A DNA stretch of 64,000 bases from Zymoseptoria tritici IPO323 (Eukaryota; Ascomycota; Dothideomycetes; Mycosphaerellales; Mycosphaerellaceae): assembly GCF_000219625.1 (NCBI RefSeq), contig NC_018218.1, forward strand, positions 5,828,001 through 5,892,000, written 5' to 3'. This document shows, one piece after another, positions 32,053 through 45,300 of the stretch (position 1 is its first letter; every line of letters starts with the position of its first letter). A program made the translations under genes and the position numbers. A model generated the notes under the pieces. That model had not been told where the DNA came from and did not search any database. It worked only from the letters and a program-made list of their open reading frames with translations.

Positions 32053-34951
32053 ATGGACTCCAATCAGATCGAGGAGGCCTCCATGGTCGACGCCGCCATG
32101 ATGGATCCCACCATGGAGGATCTCTTTGGAGAAGCGGCGAACGATCTCGCGGTGGGTGATTTGGGAGTCGGTCTTCCTCCTATACCACTCCCACCGAGTC
32201 TGATGCTGCGAATCGCCGAGTTGCAACACAAGGGTTGCTGCACGTGAGTCCGTCCCTAGTCATCCAGATATTGAGGGAGATTGGGATGTTGATGTGTGTC
32301 GGCAGGAAATTGGCCTGGTCCAATACTGGCAGCATTGCTCGCATCAGTGAAGATGGAACTCAAGTCACATTCCATGTAATGAGGCGGAGTAGGAAGACCG
32401 GCCAGTGGTGTGTTGGGCGAGCGTCAGGGTATCCCATCAAGGCGTCGGAGGGTCGAGAATTCGTCCATATCCAGTTCAGTGGTATCGGTATCGATCTGGC
32501 CGTGGTCGACGATCTCGGCATCGTTCACATGCACACCTTGACTGGCGGCTTGGGTAGAATGGTGCCTGCTGAGGGCAACATTTCGAATGATATCACGCGG
32601 AATGAGTTGCACGCAGTGGTTGGCATGCACTGGTTGGCGGTGTGGACTACTGAGTTTACGGTGAGTATTGCAGACTATCACATGCTTCAACATACTCACA
32701 ACATCAGGGACCATATATCCGCCCCGCGAACAAGATTGGCAACAAGTGGGAAGCTCAACTCCAACAACGAGATCAGCACTCGATCAAGATCCATCACCCT
32801 GCCATGGGGAGACACGCCGTGCTGTATATCACTCGCTCGACGGAACTCACTTTGCTCTACCAAAATGAGGGTCAGGGTTGGCAGTCGACAAGCATTGTCA
32901 TCGACGAGGTTCGCTCTTCAGATCAGATCATCTCGCATGCTGCTATGGGCGAAGAGGGAGCAGATCTGCTGGTGGTGACATTCGATCACTCTTCCCGCAT
33001 GCGCCTATACAGAGTCTCTATCGAGTGGAATGCCACCCAACACAGTCGACAGGCGGGCATGGTGTACACGCTTATTGCTCCTACCATGGAGGTTCACCAT
33101 CTGACTGCCTCACACCACACACGAGCTCAGCACGCTCACTCCGCACAACTCACCCATCTGGAGATAATACCTGCAGTTCCCGAGGCCGCACAAACAATGC
33201 CCACTGCCGCGACCATCCTCGCCGTCTTCACACAAACATCGGTACCCTCCGACGCCAATCCATCCCAAAATGCATACAGCATCATCTCCCGCTGGCGTGT
33301 CGAATCACTCATGCCTACCCTACACGATAGCTTCAAGAAACTCAGCAACGCCCGCGCCGACTCAAACGGGGTTCTGAATCCCACCACCGTCCTCCGTCGT
33401 GAATCCGACATTATCACCAACAAACCCATCCTCTCCATAAAATCCCAAATGTTCGACACCATGCTCGCCTTCACATCATCTGACGGCTCCATCGATCTCC
33501 GCGATCGCCTCACGATGGATCAACTCGGCCCCTTTGGCTTGCCCACTACCGTCTCCTCCCTCCTCCAAGCCGGATTCGACCACATAGCATCCACCCAAAA
33601 CCTCCACGTCGCCCTCTCCGCCGATGCATCCGGCCTCGCCACCATATCCGCCTCCGACAACTCCCTCACAGCCCGACCCATGACCTTCACTCACGGCTGG
33701 ACACCCTCGACTCCCTCCGCCCTCCTCGACAACACACCCTACCTCGAAGCCGGCACAGTCTGCCTCGCCCGCCAATACGCCTTCCTCTGCTACAACAGCA
33801 TGTCCAACGACGAAGTCCTCTCCCTCTTCCCCTCTCCTGCCCCAGACCCATCCCTGCACACCACCTTCCTCACCCAAATCTTCAAAATGGTCAACCGCTC
33901 CCCAGACATCTCCATGCACGAGAACGCCCGTCAACAAATGGCTGTGCTTAAAGAGCCCATTGTGCCCCGTGTGCTTTCCGCTCAACTCTCCCTCGGCACG
34001 GAACCCATCACCGGTAACCGGAACGTCGCCGCCCAGTACGCTTACATCTTCCTCAATTTACGACACATCGGCACCGCGCTCGCGCATACCATTTCGCAAA
34101 AAGACCTCTCCCGCGTCTCGCCGGAAGCAGTCCATTCCCTGCGTCCGCTTGTCCGGTGGTCCATCGATCTGATGATCCACATCGTCTCCGCCCTGTCCCA
34201 GCTCCGCGGGAGCAATCCCTCAACAACGTCCGCCTCTCCAATCCTCCCCCTCCTCCTCGCCTCCTTCTCCCGCGCCCTCCTCCGCTTCCAAGTCCTCTGG
34301 GTAATCAAATACCTCCACCTCCTCCAACAAATCATCCCCCGTCTCCCCACTCTCGCTCAACGCACCGAACTCGCTGCGACTCTCGAGCTCGGCACCAAGT
34401 CCCTGCCGTTCAAACTCCCCGCTCTGGAAGCTTTGCTCGTGGATGTCGATTCCGCGATACGACAGGTCTACTCGAGTGGAGAAGTCAACGCTGAACGAAG
34501 AGGTGAGATTGAGGTGGGTCTCATCTGCGGTAGGGGCGAAGTGCCCAGGGAATTGCAGGCTGTGGTGGCGAGACTAGTTGATGTTGGGGTTGGGAAAGTA
34601 TTGGATGTGGAGGGCACGGATGTGGTTAAGCTTTGCTTCTGGGATACGACGTGGCTTGGTATTGAGCGGGTGCAGACTCCTCCTCCCCGATCTAGCCACA
34701 CCAACGGAACCCATACGTCCAAAACCTCTCCCACCGAGGCCGTCTTCCCCGGCGACATGGAGATAGGTGGACGCTGGGGCTACGATATTATAAGAAAAGT
34801 CCCTTTGACGGAAGGAATGGTAGTCAGAGAATGTAGGAGGTGTGGAGCGGTGATGGAGGATTTCTCTCCGGAACGGGTGAGGGCGAGTCCTGGGTGGTTG
34901 GGACATGCGCAGAAGAATTGTGTTTGTATGAATTATTGGGTTTGTGGATGA
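32053..34951 (+). CDS. MED16: Mediator complex subunit 16 (Sin4-type)
   Basis: Tail-module subunit of the Mediator coactivator that bridges transcription factors and RNA polymerase II. Three exons (32053–32243, 32306–32660, 32708–34951) give 929 residues. The N-terminal half is beta-propeller-like, beginning with KLAWSNTGSIARI, the usual MED16 opening. The C-terminal half is helical. The protein ends in the family's Cys signature: RECRRCGAVMED, then a Trp and KNCVCMNYWVCG, a conserved C-terminal zinc-binding-like feature of fungal MED16. Introns are 62 and 47 bp with GTGAGT donors. The second half uses very C-rich codons, which creates long but meaningless open frames on the opposite strand. 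Confidence 0.9.
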
Positions 34952-35537
34952 AGTGTTGTCCACTGCGGGGGATTTGAGGGGTGGGATGTGGTGAGGATGC
35001 TGGACGGGGAAGAGAGGGAGAGGATTGGAGAGGGTTTTGAATAGACGGCATGGTGATGATGGAGGTGGTTTGAACGGAGTATGATCGCAGACGAAGGCGT
35101 GTACGAGGAGAAGGGGGACTATGCACTGAGAGGAGGAGACTTGTTCGATCGGTATCCATAACGTAACGTATCCTTACACGCTCGACACATCCATTGTACG
35201 TTGAATGAAGTTGGGGCTCATGCGAAAACTTGGTCGGGTACGCCGCCAGATTCTTTCTACAGGAGAACGGCGACCGTGTCGGGAGGATCTCGCCCGCAAG
35301 TGGCTCAAGCTGCGAAATGGTCAGATAGGCAAGGCGCAATGAACCGCCCTCTGGTCGCGAGAACAGAAGTAGCTACTCCTACTAACCTAGTATGCTTAGG
35401 TATACGCAAAGCAGTAGTTCTAGTACGACTGCCCACGGCTTATAATTGACTCTTCGCGGACAGCTTCAGAATTACATTCATTTGGATTTGGACTTCTGTG
35501 CGACACTTCGGTTGAGCACCCTCACACATGCATTACT
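34952..35537. other. Convergent intergenic region
   Basis: 586 bp between MED16 and the Cys-rich gene on the opposite strand. Nothing recognised. Confidence 0.4.
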
Positions 35538-36077
35538 CTAACTGCATGGGCTGCCTGCACAGTACCAACCTGACTCGGAATCATAGCAGCAGTAGTCGCC
35601 ACGGGGGCAACCGCCACACTGGTCGTCGTCGCATTTCTTGTTTGAACAGTACCATCTTGACTCGGAATCGAAGCAGCACTTGGGCTTATCGCGGGGGCAC
35701 CAGACACCTTTGCCATCGCCACACTTGTCTGCGCGGGTCGTTAGTAGAGTTGGATGTCTTCGAACAGGAATGTAGAGACCCACGACGGCAGACACCTTGC
35801 TCGCAGCTGTTCGGAGAGCGGGACCGCACGGGCACGAGCCTGTCCACGTAAGCACGGAGCATGATTGAAGCAGCGATGCTTCAACAAGGACAAGCTCAAG
35901 CACCCATGTCTGCCCGTCCTCCGATCGGTTCCATTTTGGTCTGGCCAAATCGACGATACATCTCTTCCCATGCCCCACTGCAAACGGTGTAGCCAAACAT
36001 CGCAGTTGTGCGCCGCAAGTATCGTCATGGGCGGAAGCGACGGCGAGGAAGGCGATGCATAATTAGAACTTCACCAT
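35538..36077 (-). pseudogene. Cys-rich secreted protein gene with a stop codon in its signal peptide
   Basis: Reading from an ATG at 36077–36075 gives MVKF, then TAA (36065–36063), then LCIAFLAVASA, which is a good hydrophobic signal-peptide core with a cleavage site. The frame then stays open 164 codons to a TAG at 35540–35538. The C-terminal ~60 residues are Cys-rich and internally duplicated: two units of CPR...CC(F/Y)DSES(R/G)WYC followed by a Cys pair. An intron may remove part of the middle: TACTAAC followed by CGCAG around 35735 looks like a branch point and acceptor, but the donor is unresolved. It resembles a secreted effector-like protein. Either this is a nonsense allele, the start lies elsewhere, or translation begins internally. 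Confidence 0.5.
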
Positions 36078-36911
36078 TGGTCGGGAGATGGATGATTGTT
36101 GCCATGAGGCTTTTAGGAAGTGGACGTCAACGACGACGGTGGGGGTAAAGAGGAGAGTCCACGTGGTGACGTGGCGTGAGCCTGTAGTTCTAGATCAAAG
36201 GCTAAAGCCGCTCGAGCATTTCTGGCACGCTGTCACCTGCATTGCAACAGTAGGACCAAAGTCGTCATGCAATCGGGAACCGCGTTGACAGCCTGCCAAC
36301 TGCCCACCATTGACATCGTTTCGCGGGCAGGCATTGATAATACCTCGAAGCTCGCGCGGGGTGGGCCGAATCCTTGCTCTGCTGCGTGACACCGCCCGTC
36401 CGATTAGCGAGGCTACCCGGTACCCAAGTTGGTGACAACTGGGGAAATCGTAGTGTTACTTGTTGTATTCTTGCACCCTGCATTTTGCTGTCCAGATTGC
36501 GATGCAGTGCATTCGACAACCTCTACCGAAGCTGACATGTGCTGTTGTTGTTCTGCGTCCCATACATTAGGCGGCGTGTACCGCACCATGGAGGATGACG
36601 ATGTTGATGTACGAGGTCATGTCGTTGCAAGGAACTCTGTTCCTCGATCTCCCGGCTTTACGGTCTAGACGACAGCGTTCTCCCGTGCGTGAAGAGAATT
36701 CTAAAAGGTCGTCGTCCTAAACGTACACGCAAACCATCATCTGGCCGGCGAGTCGAGCACGCTTGCGTGTCCAGTGGGGGGAAGGAGAGCCCTATCGTCA
36801 AGCCCCGATTTCTCTCCGAGCCGTTGACGTCCTCGCCATTCTTGCCCACGCCCCAACCCATCATTCGACCCCAAGCTCTCCTCTTCTCCGAAAGTCACAC
36901 CCTTCATCCTT
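36078..36911. other. Intergenic spacer
   Basis: 834 bp with no convincing gene; it presumably contains the promoter of the Cys-rich gene and the 3' UTR of the LOV gene. Confidence 0.35.
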
Positions 36912-39445
36912 TCAGAAGCCCCGAAAAACATCTTTCACGTTCCGAATACGCGTAGTCGTCGTCGGCGTCCCGTCCGCCCCTCTGCTCACCGCCGTTGCAC
37001 CCGGCACCGCATCCGTTTCTTGTTGCGCACCTCCTGCTCCCCCTCGGGCTCGACTCCCACCCCTCAAATACTCCGCATACAACCGTCTCGAATCAGCCGT
37101 CATGTTCTCCGCCATATCTCTCACGCTAGCGCTTTCCCTCACGCCTTTGCCCCGCGAGTCACCCATGGCTTCCCCCACCGTTCTTGATTGAGCAGGGTTA
37201 ATCGCCGGCGCCACCGTCCCCGTACGCTTCAGGCCCCCTGTGACGTTTTCGTCTTCGACCATGACTACCATCCACACTCCGACTTTTCCATCTGAGCCGT
37301 TGAGAGGCGTACAGTGGATCCATCTGCTCTTCGGGTTGGACGCTGGAGGGCGGGCACCAACATCGTGGGTGGAGTGGGTGGTTGATACGGACGGTGAGCG
37401 GGAGGTGTTGCCGTTGGTGCCGTTGGCGCGCGGGTGAAGGGGGTGCGTCGCGAGAGATTGTGGGTCTCGTTGAGACGTGGGCGTGGGCGTGGGCGTGGAG
37501 TACGACGCTGTCGAAGCTTGCCGCTCAGCGATAGAGTTCCGCGCGGAAGAAGGGGTCGTATTCATAGAGCCGAGGGTGGAAGAGGAGGACGGCGAGGAAG
37601 AGCTGTTCCACAGGATCTTGGCGGTGACGCCTATGCCTCGAGAGAAAGCGTCGAGCAACCCCTCGCGGATGGATTCGGGGCCAGCGATACGGTCCAGGAA
37701 GGCGGATTGTAGGAGGCCGGGGATTCGGAGGGAGGGGGAGAGGAAAGTAATTCGGAGGGAGGGGTAGGGCCGGACGAGGAGGTAGTTTTGGTAGACGCCT
37801 GGGAGACGACCGGAGGGGCCTAGGTTGGGGCCGGAGTAGAGTTGGGGTTCGGGTTGTTCGGTGAGGACGATGCGTTGGCGGGAATTCGGGTTGTTGCGGG
37901 AGTGGGCGGTGTTGGGTGTGGAGAGGAGGTCGGTGCTGCGGTCGCGGGACGACATGGAGGAGAGGTGGTTGCCGGAGGCTTGGGGCTGGGAGGGAGCCTG
38001 GGCTGTTGGTGGGGCGTCGTCGATGGAGAGACGAGCGGCGAGGGCGGAGAGGGCGACGTCGGGATCTTTTGGGGCTGTTGGGTCGTTGTTGGATTTGCCG
38101 TCCGCGTCTTGGTCGCGGCTGAGGAGGGTAGCGAGGGATTCTAGGCCTTTGCCTTCTTCGATCAGACCGGAGACGTCAATTTGAGCACCGAGATAGTATC
38201 GGACTTTGCCTTTGTTGTCGTAGAGGGGCGCGATCATGAGGAGGTTGACGAAGGGAGAGCCATCGCGGCGGTAATTGAGGATGGTCTCGCAGAGTTCTTG
38301 GCCGGCTGTAATTGCTGCTACGAGTCGCCGGACAGAAGCAGGGGAAGTGTTGGGACCTTGGAGGAAGCGACAGTTGCGGTTGAGGGCTTGAGAGGGGGAG
38401 TAGAGTGATGTTGAATGGAACTCTGCGATGCGTTAGTGAGAAATTCAGACCTTTGTAACATATGCACGCCGTGAGTACAACAGCACGACTCACCCTCAGA
38501 AGCATAGACAATCGGATTGTCCAGCATATTGGGATCCGAAATACAATAAACCGTCGCCAGATCCGGAATCAAGGTCCTCATCACCGGTGAACCCGTACCC
38601 GTAATCTCCTTGACCAACGAGTCCGTCGCCAATCGCACCAAGCGAAACGTCACGTACGCGGGCAGTACATCCTCCAGCACCTCTGCCGTCATGCGTTGCA
38701 CTTTGGCTTCGAATCGTGGATCGAGATTGGCCGCTATATATGGGGCACTGGACGATGTGGAGGGAATTTGGCTCGCGAGAGCATTGGCAAAGTCCAACGC
38801 AGCCAGGGCTTTTCGCGCTGAAGAGTACTGCTTGATAGATTCGAGGTGGCCGGGATGATAATTCTCGACGAATCGAAAGAAGTTGATGGATAATTTGGGG
38901 TCCGAAAGGATGATGTCTAAATGATCCGTCGAGTGCACGCGATCCATGAGAACCTCCAGGCCATTTTGGACGAAATCTGGAGCAGGAGGAGGTTTAAGGT
39001 CAAAGGACCCGAGGTCAAAATCTTCGTCTTGGATGTCGCCGGAGATGGCCGAGTACTCTTGTTGCGGCTCGTTTGAGAGGAGATGGTTGTTTGGTGTCGC
39101 GAATGATTCTTGCTCCAGATCGAAGCCATTGGGCGGCGCCGGTGAGGGTTTGATCGACATGGAGTTTTTGTAGCTTAAAGATGGCGGGTGAGGGAAGCGA
39201 TCGGAAAAGATAGCATTGGTAGCGGAGACGCTGGAGATGGAGGAGGGAGGGGAGGAGTCGTAGTACAGGTCCTTGCGGTGGTGGTGATGGTCTTGGTGAG
39301 GTGCATGATTTCGATAGTCCGACGAGGAAAATCGCAGATCGTGCTGGTCATCGGTACCGATATAGTCATGTCTCAGAGCTTCCGACTCCGGAGGGGTCTC
39401 CAGTGGAGACACTGGCGTGTTGACCACGCCTAGACTGCTGGCCAT
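36912..39445 (-). CDS. RGS-LOV blue-light photoreceptor (BcLOV4-type)
   Basis: Two exons (39445–38494 and 38422–36912; 71 bp intron) encode 820 residues. An N-terminal disordered His/Pro/Ser-rich region is followed by an RGS-like helical domain (about 165–290) with RFVENYHPGHLESIKQY. A LOV domain starts near residue 290. Splicing completes it: VYASE joins EFHSTSLY, and the flavin-adduct Cys335 lies in NRNCRFLQG. The rest of the PAS core follows (NYRRDGSPFVNLLMIAP, RYYLGAQIDVSG). RGS-LOV proteins are fungal photoreceptors that bind a flavin; the Botrytis member BcLOV4 moves to membranes in blue light. The long C-terminus is partly disordered and contains a second folded block (LVRPYPSLRITFLSPSLR). 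The start is the first ATG. Confidence 0.9.
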
Positions 39446-40585
39446 CACGTCGGTCGTTGCAGCAGGTTCATGTCGGGCAAGAAGACGTGTCTGTACGTGG
39501 CGTCTACGATGGTAGAAGATGAAGATTGTTGAGTGGAGGTATTGGACCAGGTGTTCTTCGTCATTCGCTGTCGTCCAACTTTTTAATGCCTGCAGACATG
39601 GAACAAGCGTCAATTAATGCCTGTCGAATGCTGGCATTACCGGCATACAATGCACGTCAGCTCCATGGGTATTATGGGGATCCGGACTGCATCGAAAGCA
39701 ATATATTGATGCATAGGTTGGCGGCAGGACCGTGAAGCGTCTCCTCCTGCATATGTAGGCCAGCTTGTTGCCTGGCTCTGCTTGGTACGCTGCGAGCTGC
39801 GAGATGGTGATGATCAAAGGACTCTCCGTGCAAAGACAAGACGAATTGCAACAAGCCGTTCGTGACGGCGGGATGATGTCGAAGAAGACAGAGAGACGTC
39901 AAATTTCAATATCGATCCTGCCCAACGTGCATGCAGACCAACGATGAATATATAATTGAAATTGTTTCACGGCCGTACGAGCCGAACATGTGTGTTGCCG
40001 CGGTGCATCTCCGTATTCTATGCACGAGCACATGTGACAGGGAGAGGGCCACGAGTTGGCGCGTTTCAGAATGCCGAGCGATGAACAAGGAAGATCCGGG
40101 TCTGTTGTCTCGACTGTGATCTCATCTCGTCGAGGGTGAATCTGTTTCAAGGACATCACTGTCGTTCGTCACGCCTTGAAGACCAGCCCGATGGAGTGGG
40201 TACTCCCGACATTCTTCTTGAGGCCAAGAGCATAAAGTTGCTTGAAGGACAAGATCCGGCGGCGCTCTGTTCTTCCTTGACGAGTGTAACAGATCTTGAC
40301 GGTGTCGATGCCGGGGATCTGCCTCTCCTGTCTCCATTACAGAGCGTTGGTAGAGATGTCGGTGTCGGATTTTGGGATGGATGTTCCTCGGACAGAGATA
40401 TATTTCGTCCCAGAGGTTTTACTTGCACGTGATACCGTGAGTTAGCGTCCTTCTTCCTGCGCGTCAACCTAAGGTAGCTGCCGCGTTCTGGGGTGATGCT
40501 TGCCAAACTTCTCGAAGCCATCTCGCCACCATCATCACAACAACAACACTTCACGAGCCGACATACACTTAACGACACAGGCAAG
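39446..40585. promoter_or_regulatory. Divergent promoter region of the LOV gene and RAD51
   Basis: 1140 bp between divergent start codons, with no gene recognised. The segment at 39446–39613 is open in the LOV gene frame but begins only at TTG, so it is probably 5' UTR. Confidence 0.4.
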
Positions 40586-41785
40586 ATGACTCAAGACGAC
40601 GAACAATCGCAGTCTGGCTATGAGGAGGGTCACGCCGGAGGGCCTGGTGCTCCGACACCACTGCACCAACTCGAGGTATGCGACAGCACTTCACGGGCAA
40701 TGCGATCGGATGCTGATTGGGGATAGGGTCTGGCTGGGATCACGAAGAGAGACATTCAACTCTTTGTCGAGGCCGGATACAACACTGTCGAGAGTGTGGC
40801 GTATACGTACGCGACTTGAATGCTAGGAGAATGTACGCAGCTGACGAGGATCCCAGACCGAAGAAAGCATTGGAGATCATCAAGGGTGTTTCTGAGCAGA
40901 AAGCGACAAAGATGTTGACAGAAGGTATGCGAGAACCGGACATGCCAATCACTTCATTACTGACAGGTTGCAGCCTCGAAGATGGTACCCATGGGATTCA
41001 CAACCGCCACCGAAATGCACGCACGACGATCCGAACTCATCTCCATCACCACCGGCTCGAAGCAACTCGATACGCTACTCGCAGGTGGCATTGAAACAGG
41101 CAGTGTCACAGAGCTCTTCGGAGAGTTCAGAACAGGAAAGAGTCAGATCTGTCACACACTCGCAGTAACTTGTCAACTACCATTCGATATGGGTGGAGGA
41201 GAAGGCAAATGTCTCTACATCGACACTGAGGGAACTTTCCGACCCGTACGATTACTCTCCGTCGCGAATCGCTTCGGTCTGTCCGGTGAGGAAGTTCTCG
41301 ACAATGTCGCATACGCCCGCGCCTACAACTCCGACCATCAACTCCAACTTCTCAACCAGGCCGCACAAATGATGACTGAAACCCGCTTCTCGCTTCTGAT
41401 CGTCGACAGCGCCACATCTCTCTATCGAACTGACTTCATGGGTCGCGGAGAGCTCTCAAATCGACAGACACATCTCGCAAAGTTCATGCGCATCCTCCAG
41501 CGACTAGCAGACGAGTTCGGCATCGCGGTCGTCATCACGAATCAGGTTGTGGCACAGGTCGATGGAGGTCCCTCTGCCATGTTCAACCCTGATCCGAAGA
41601 AGCCGATTGGAGGCAACATCATTGCTCACGCTTCGACGACGAGATTGTCATTGAAGAAGGGTCGTGGCGAGACGAGAATCTGCAAAATTTACGATTCACC
41701 GTGTCTGCCAGAGTCCGACTGTATGTTTGCCATCACGGAAGAGGGTATCAACGATCCGGCGCCGAAAGATTTGGAGAAGGATTGA
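40586..41785 (+). CDS. RAD51: Rad51 recombinase
   Basis: Forms the nucleoprotein filament that performs strand exchange in homologous recombination. Four exons (40586–40675, 40727–40806, 40857–40924, 40974–41785) encode 349 residues, the normal length. The three introns are 49–51 bp. Spliced reading gives the N-terminal helix-hairpin region ([33 protein letters not shown]), then Walker A GEFRTGKS (129–136), Walker B LLIVD (220–224), YNTDHQ-like loop [12 protein letters not shown]-binding loops ([17 protein letters not shown]) and ATP-cap PDPKKP. All key residues are present. Without splicing the helix-hairpin region would be broken. Confidence 0.97.
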
Positions 41786-42359
41786 GGGTGTTAGGGAACG
41801 AAGATGGAAGCATACGGCAGCACGAATATGAGATGGACTTTATGGGAGCGTGGTGTTTGTCTTTTGAGCATGGCGTGGAGCTTTCGGCGATGAACGGAGT
41901 TTGCGAGAACGATACCAGTGTACATGTTTTAGGAGGATATACCGAACCTTACAATATCATTGATATCCATGGATGCATGCATTGATTTATTCCTATTTCG
42001 TTGCCTTTGAACAGCAACTTATCGTTGACTTGACTTAAATGGCCACGAGCGAGCTTCGCGGAAGTCGGCATACGAACAGAGCAACGTCTCCCGACAGCTC
42101 TAGATGTGTGCGATTCAAGTGACTCTTTGAGTCCAAGGTCTCGATATATTCGCTTCGAGTAAACTCTTCAAAGCTCTCGTCGCCTTCAAGCTGCAGCTCG
42201 TGACAGTCCACATTCCGCCAAGACTTTCTTCACGACTTGAAGCTCTCGCGTTTCCTCAAACCTCAAGCTTGAACCTTCGCGACAGAACATTCATCCGCCA
42301 TCCTCCTCGACCCACAACATCAGCGCCATACCTACGCATGGTCGTGCGCTCCCCCCACG
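41786..42359. other. Intergenic spacer
   Basis: 574 bp between RAD51 and NUP120. No feature recognised; it includes the NUP120 promoter. Confidence 0.4.
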
Positions 42360-45300
42360 ATGTCACGAACACCTTCACTCTATCAAGAAACACGGGTATC
42401 CCCATCAATACCCTCCCCCTCTCATATCCTCCACATCAACACAACCGACAAAACATCCTCAACAACATCCCTCACCCGAAAACGCGCCCACTCCGAAATC
42501 TCCTCCTCTCTCCTCGACGAAGACACCTACGCTCGACACCATCTCGCCTCCTCCGCCTCCGTCTTCTTCCGTCCCGCCCACCGCTCTCCGCGAAGTTTCC
42601 TCCATCGCGTACTCTCCGACCGGCGCGTGCTCGAGATCCAATGCGTGGATCTGATACAGAAGGATAAGAGTGATTGCTGGTTGACGTTCCGCATCGAATT
42701 GCCTGCGCCGATCGTGCCGGGTGGAGTAGTGCTGGCTGATGGAGGAGAGAAGGATGCGTTGGACGTTTTTATCGTGACGGGGGAGGAGGGGAAGGGCAGG
42801 TTTGAGTTGTTTACTGTTACGTTGAGGGGTGGGTTGTTGGTTCGGGAGACGGTGCCGCTGGATTTTGATGGCAAGAGTGTGGTGAGGAGGTTTGTGCCGA
42901 GTTGTTTCTCGTTTCGGAGGCCGTATCGCGTAGTTGCGGCTAGCAGTCTGGAGCTTTTTGTGAGCTTACAGGATGGAGGACTCATGAGACTAAGGCGGGA
43001 AGCGAACGACAGCGGCGCGAATTGGAATGAGACGTATTTCAGCGAGGGAGGCTGGAGCGGGACGCTAAAGGGCATGTTGTCTTTAAGGAATCGCAAGACG
43101 GTGGACTACAATGGCGCGAAGGTGGAGGCGAATGCCATCGCTGCGATCGCCCCTAGTCCGGATGGGAGGTTCGTGTGGACGGTCGGGTTGGATCATGTGC
43201 TCAAGGCGTGGGACACGAAGACAGGCAAGGTCGTTGCTGTGGGCGATCTGCTGAATGAGGTTGTGGATGTGGATGACAGGAAGAGGCAAGGTGGGTATAC
43301 CATGGGTGCGGAGCAGGGAACTTTGCTTCAGATCGTTGCGCCGACAATGGATGCGGATTTCGCGGACGCAGAGTACTTTCTTGTAGTGCACTCGCCGAGA
43401 GAGCACGTTTTCAAGTTCTTCGGCGTGACGTCTGAGACGACGGCGGATGGTGTGGCGCTGGTGCTGCGGGATACGATGTCCGGACGACGATTGATTCCGC
43501 CGGTGGACGAAATGCTGGACACGAATATCTGGCATCTGGAGCAGTTCTACGTCCAAGCTGGGCGGAACTTTCAGGGCTCGAGGATTTGGCTGAGGGCGAG
43601 AAGTGGTCCGGTTTGCAGGACTTTCACGATGGCTTTCGATCTGCTGGACGATCGCGGAGCGGCACTTGATCTGGAGGATGCGTTTCAGCATGACTGGAGT
43701 GTCGTTGATTCCTCAAGTCTTAGCGTGGATAGCCTTCGAGATCTGCCCGAATTTCGCGGTCTCGAGGCCGCTCCGGAAAGCTCGACAACCCCAAGCGAGA
43801 AGTGGTTGGACTTCCTGTTCTTTCCAGGCAGATTCAGTAACGCCTCGCTTGAGACGGCACTGAACATCTACCGTCAAGGTCGTAAGCTACCCAAGACTTC
43901 AGGAAAGGGCCTCAAGGCAGCGGAGGAGCCATTGAAGGAACGTATCACGAGCGCTGTGTCTTCGAAGATCTTACTGCGCCGCTTGCCAAATGAGCAGCCT
44001 GATTATGATGGCTACCAGGAAGATGTCCACAAGGAGTGGAACACGTTCTTCACGCTGGTGTCACATCTGCATACGCGACGGCATGAGTCGATTGGATTCG
44101 CGGTGGACGCTGAGAAGGGACTCGCGTGGACTGTCTGTGCCGATTTCGTCGCTCCGATTCGATCAAGCAGCAAGTTCGAGCTGCTGCACAATAATGCTGG
44201 GCTTCAAGCGGTCGAGAACGAGGAACAGCTCGATCGTGAGATTATGCGACAAATATGGCCAGCTGAAGACGACCCATTGCGATCAAGGATCATGGCTGTG
44301 GCTCAACAGTTTCGCCGATTCATGTCGCCTGCTGCTCAGGAGAAGTTGAGAATTGAGTCAGCTACTCATGCGCTCACTCCCAACGATGAAATGACACCTG
44401 CAGACGGTCTGCAGCACCTCTACGACCGCTGTGGCTTCGCGAACGAGATTACGGACGACGAGTTTGAGACGATCACTACTTCTGCCGAGTGCTTCAATGG
44501 CTTGGGCACGCTCACGGAAGATGCGTTTCTGTCCGTGCTCGACGACATTCTTGACAAAGTTGGAGATGCCCACAAATCCCTCGAGAGCCAAATGCTCGGG
44601 TTGTACGGCAAGGATGTCAGCATCGCCATCGCGCAGGAGACTATCTTGCACGTGCAAGGCGTGCTTCTGGACAGCCTGGCGCTGGTCATCTTCATGGCGT
44701 TCGAGCTTGATGAGACGGAGCTGTCGCCAGAGTTCAGTTCAACGCGAGTGTACGAACTCATCATGCTGAAGTTGAGGGAGACGGAGCTACGACTTTGGCT
44801 CGTCAGTCATCTTCGCCAGGAGCCGATGAAGTCTGGCGCGAAGGAGGCCGACATGATCACCATGACGATCTACGAGAGTATCTTCATTGGCGACTGGAAG
44901 GTCTGTCAGGGTAGCGCGGACAGCGATCTCGCTGAGCTGTTGACGTCCTCAAGTCTTAATTGGACATTTGGCTTGCCCTTGACCGCGCAGTGGACGAACA
45001 TCACAACGTTCGTGATGGCGAATCTCTTGAAGCACAAGGAAGCCGACCTCGCAGCGGAGTTCATTCACTTCATGCCGGAGAAGGACTCCGCCTGGTCGAC
45101 ATACTTGAAGGGTCGCATGTACCTCACCACTGGCGACTACGCCCTCGCAAGCATCCACTTCGAAGAAGCCGCATCTGACCTCACACAACCCACCAACACC
45201 CGCCTCCTCAACCAAGGCGACCTCCTCACCCCCGACGAACTCATCTTCTTCGGCCAAGGTCCCTCCTCCTACTTCCAACACATCCTCTCCCTCTTCGAAA

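Noticed and set aside
33476..33985. 169-codon Gly-rich minus-strand frame
   Set aside because: Antisense of MED16 exon three; composition is a by-product of C-rich codons.
37480..37500. Triple GGGCGT run near 37485
   Set aside because: A short coding microrepeat inside the LOV gene (Pro/Thr codons on the other strand), not a regulatory array.
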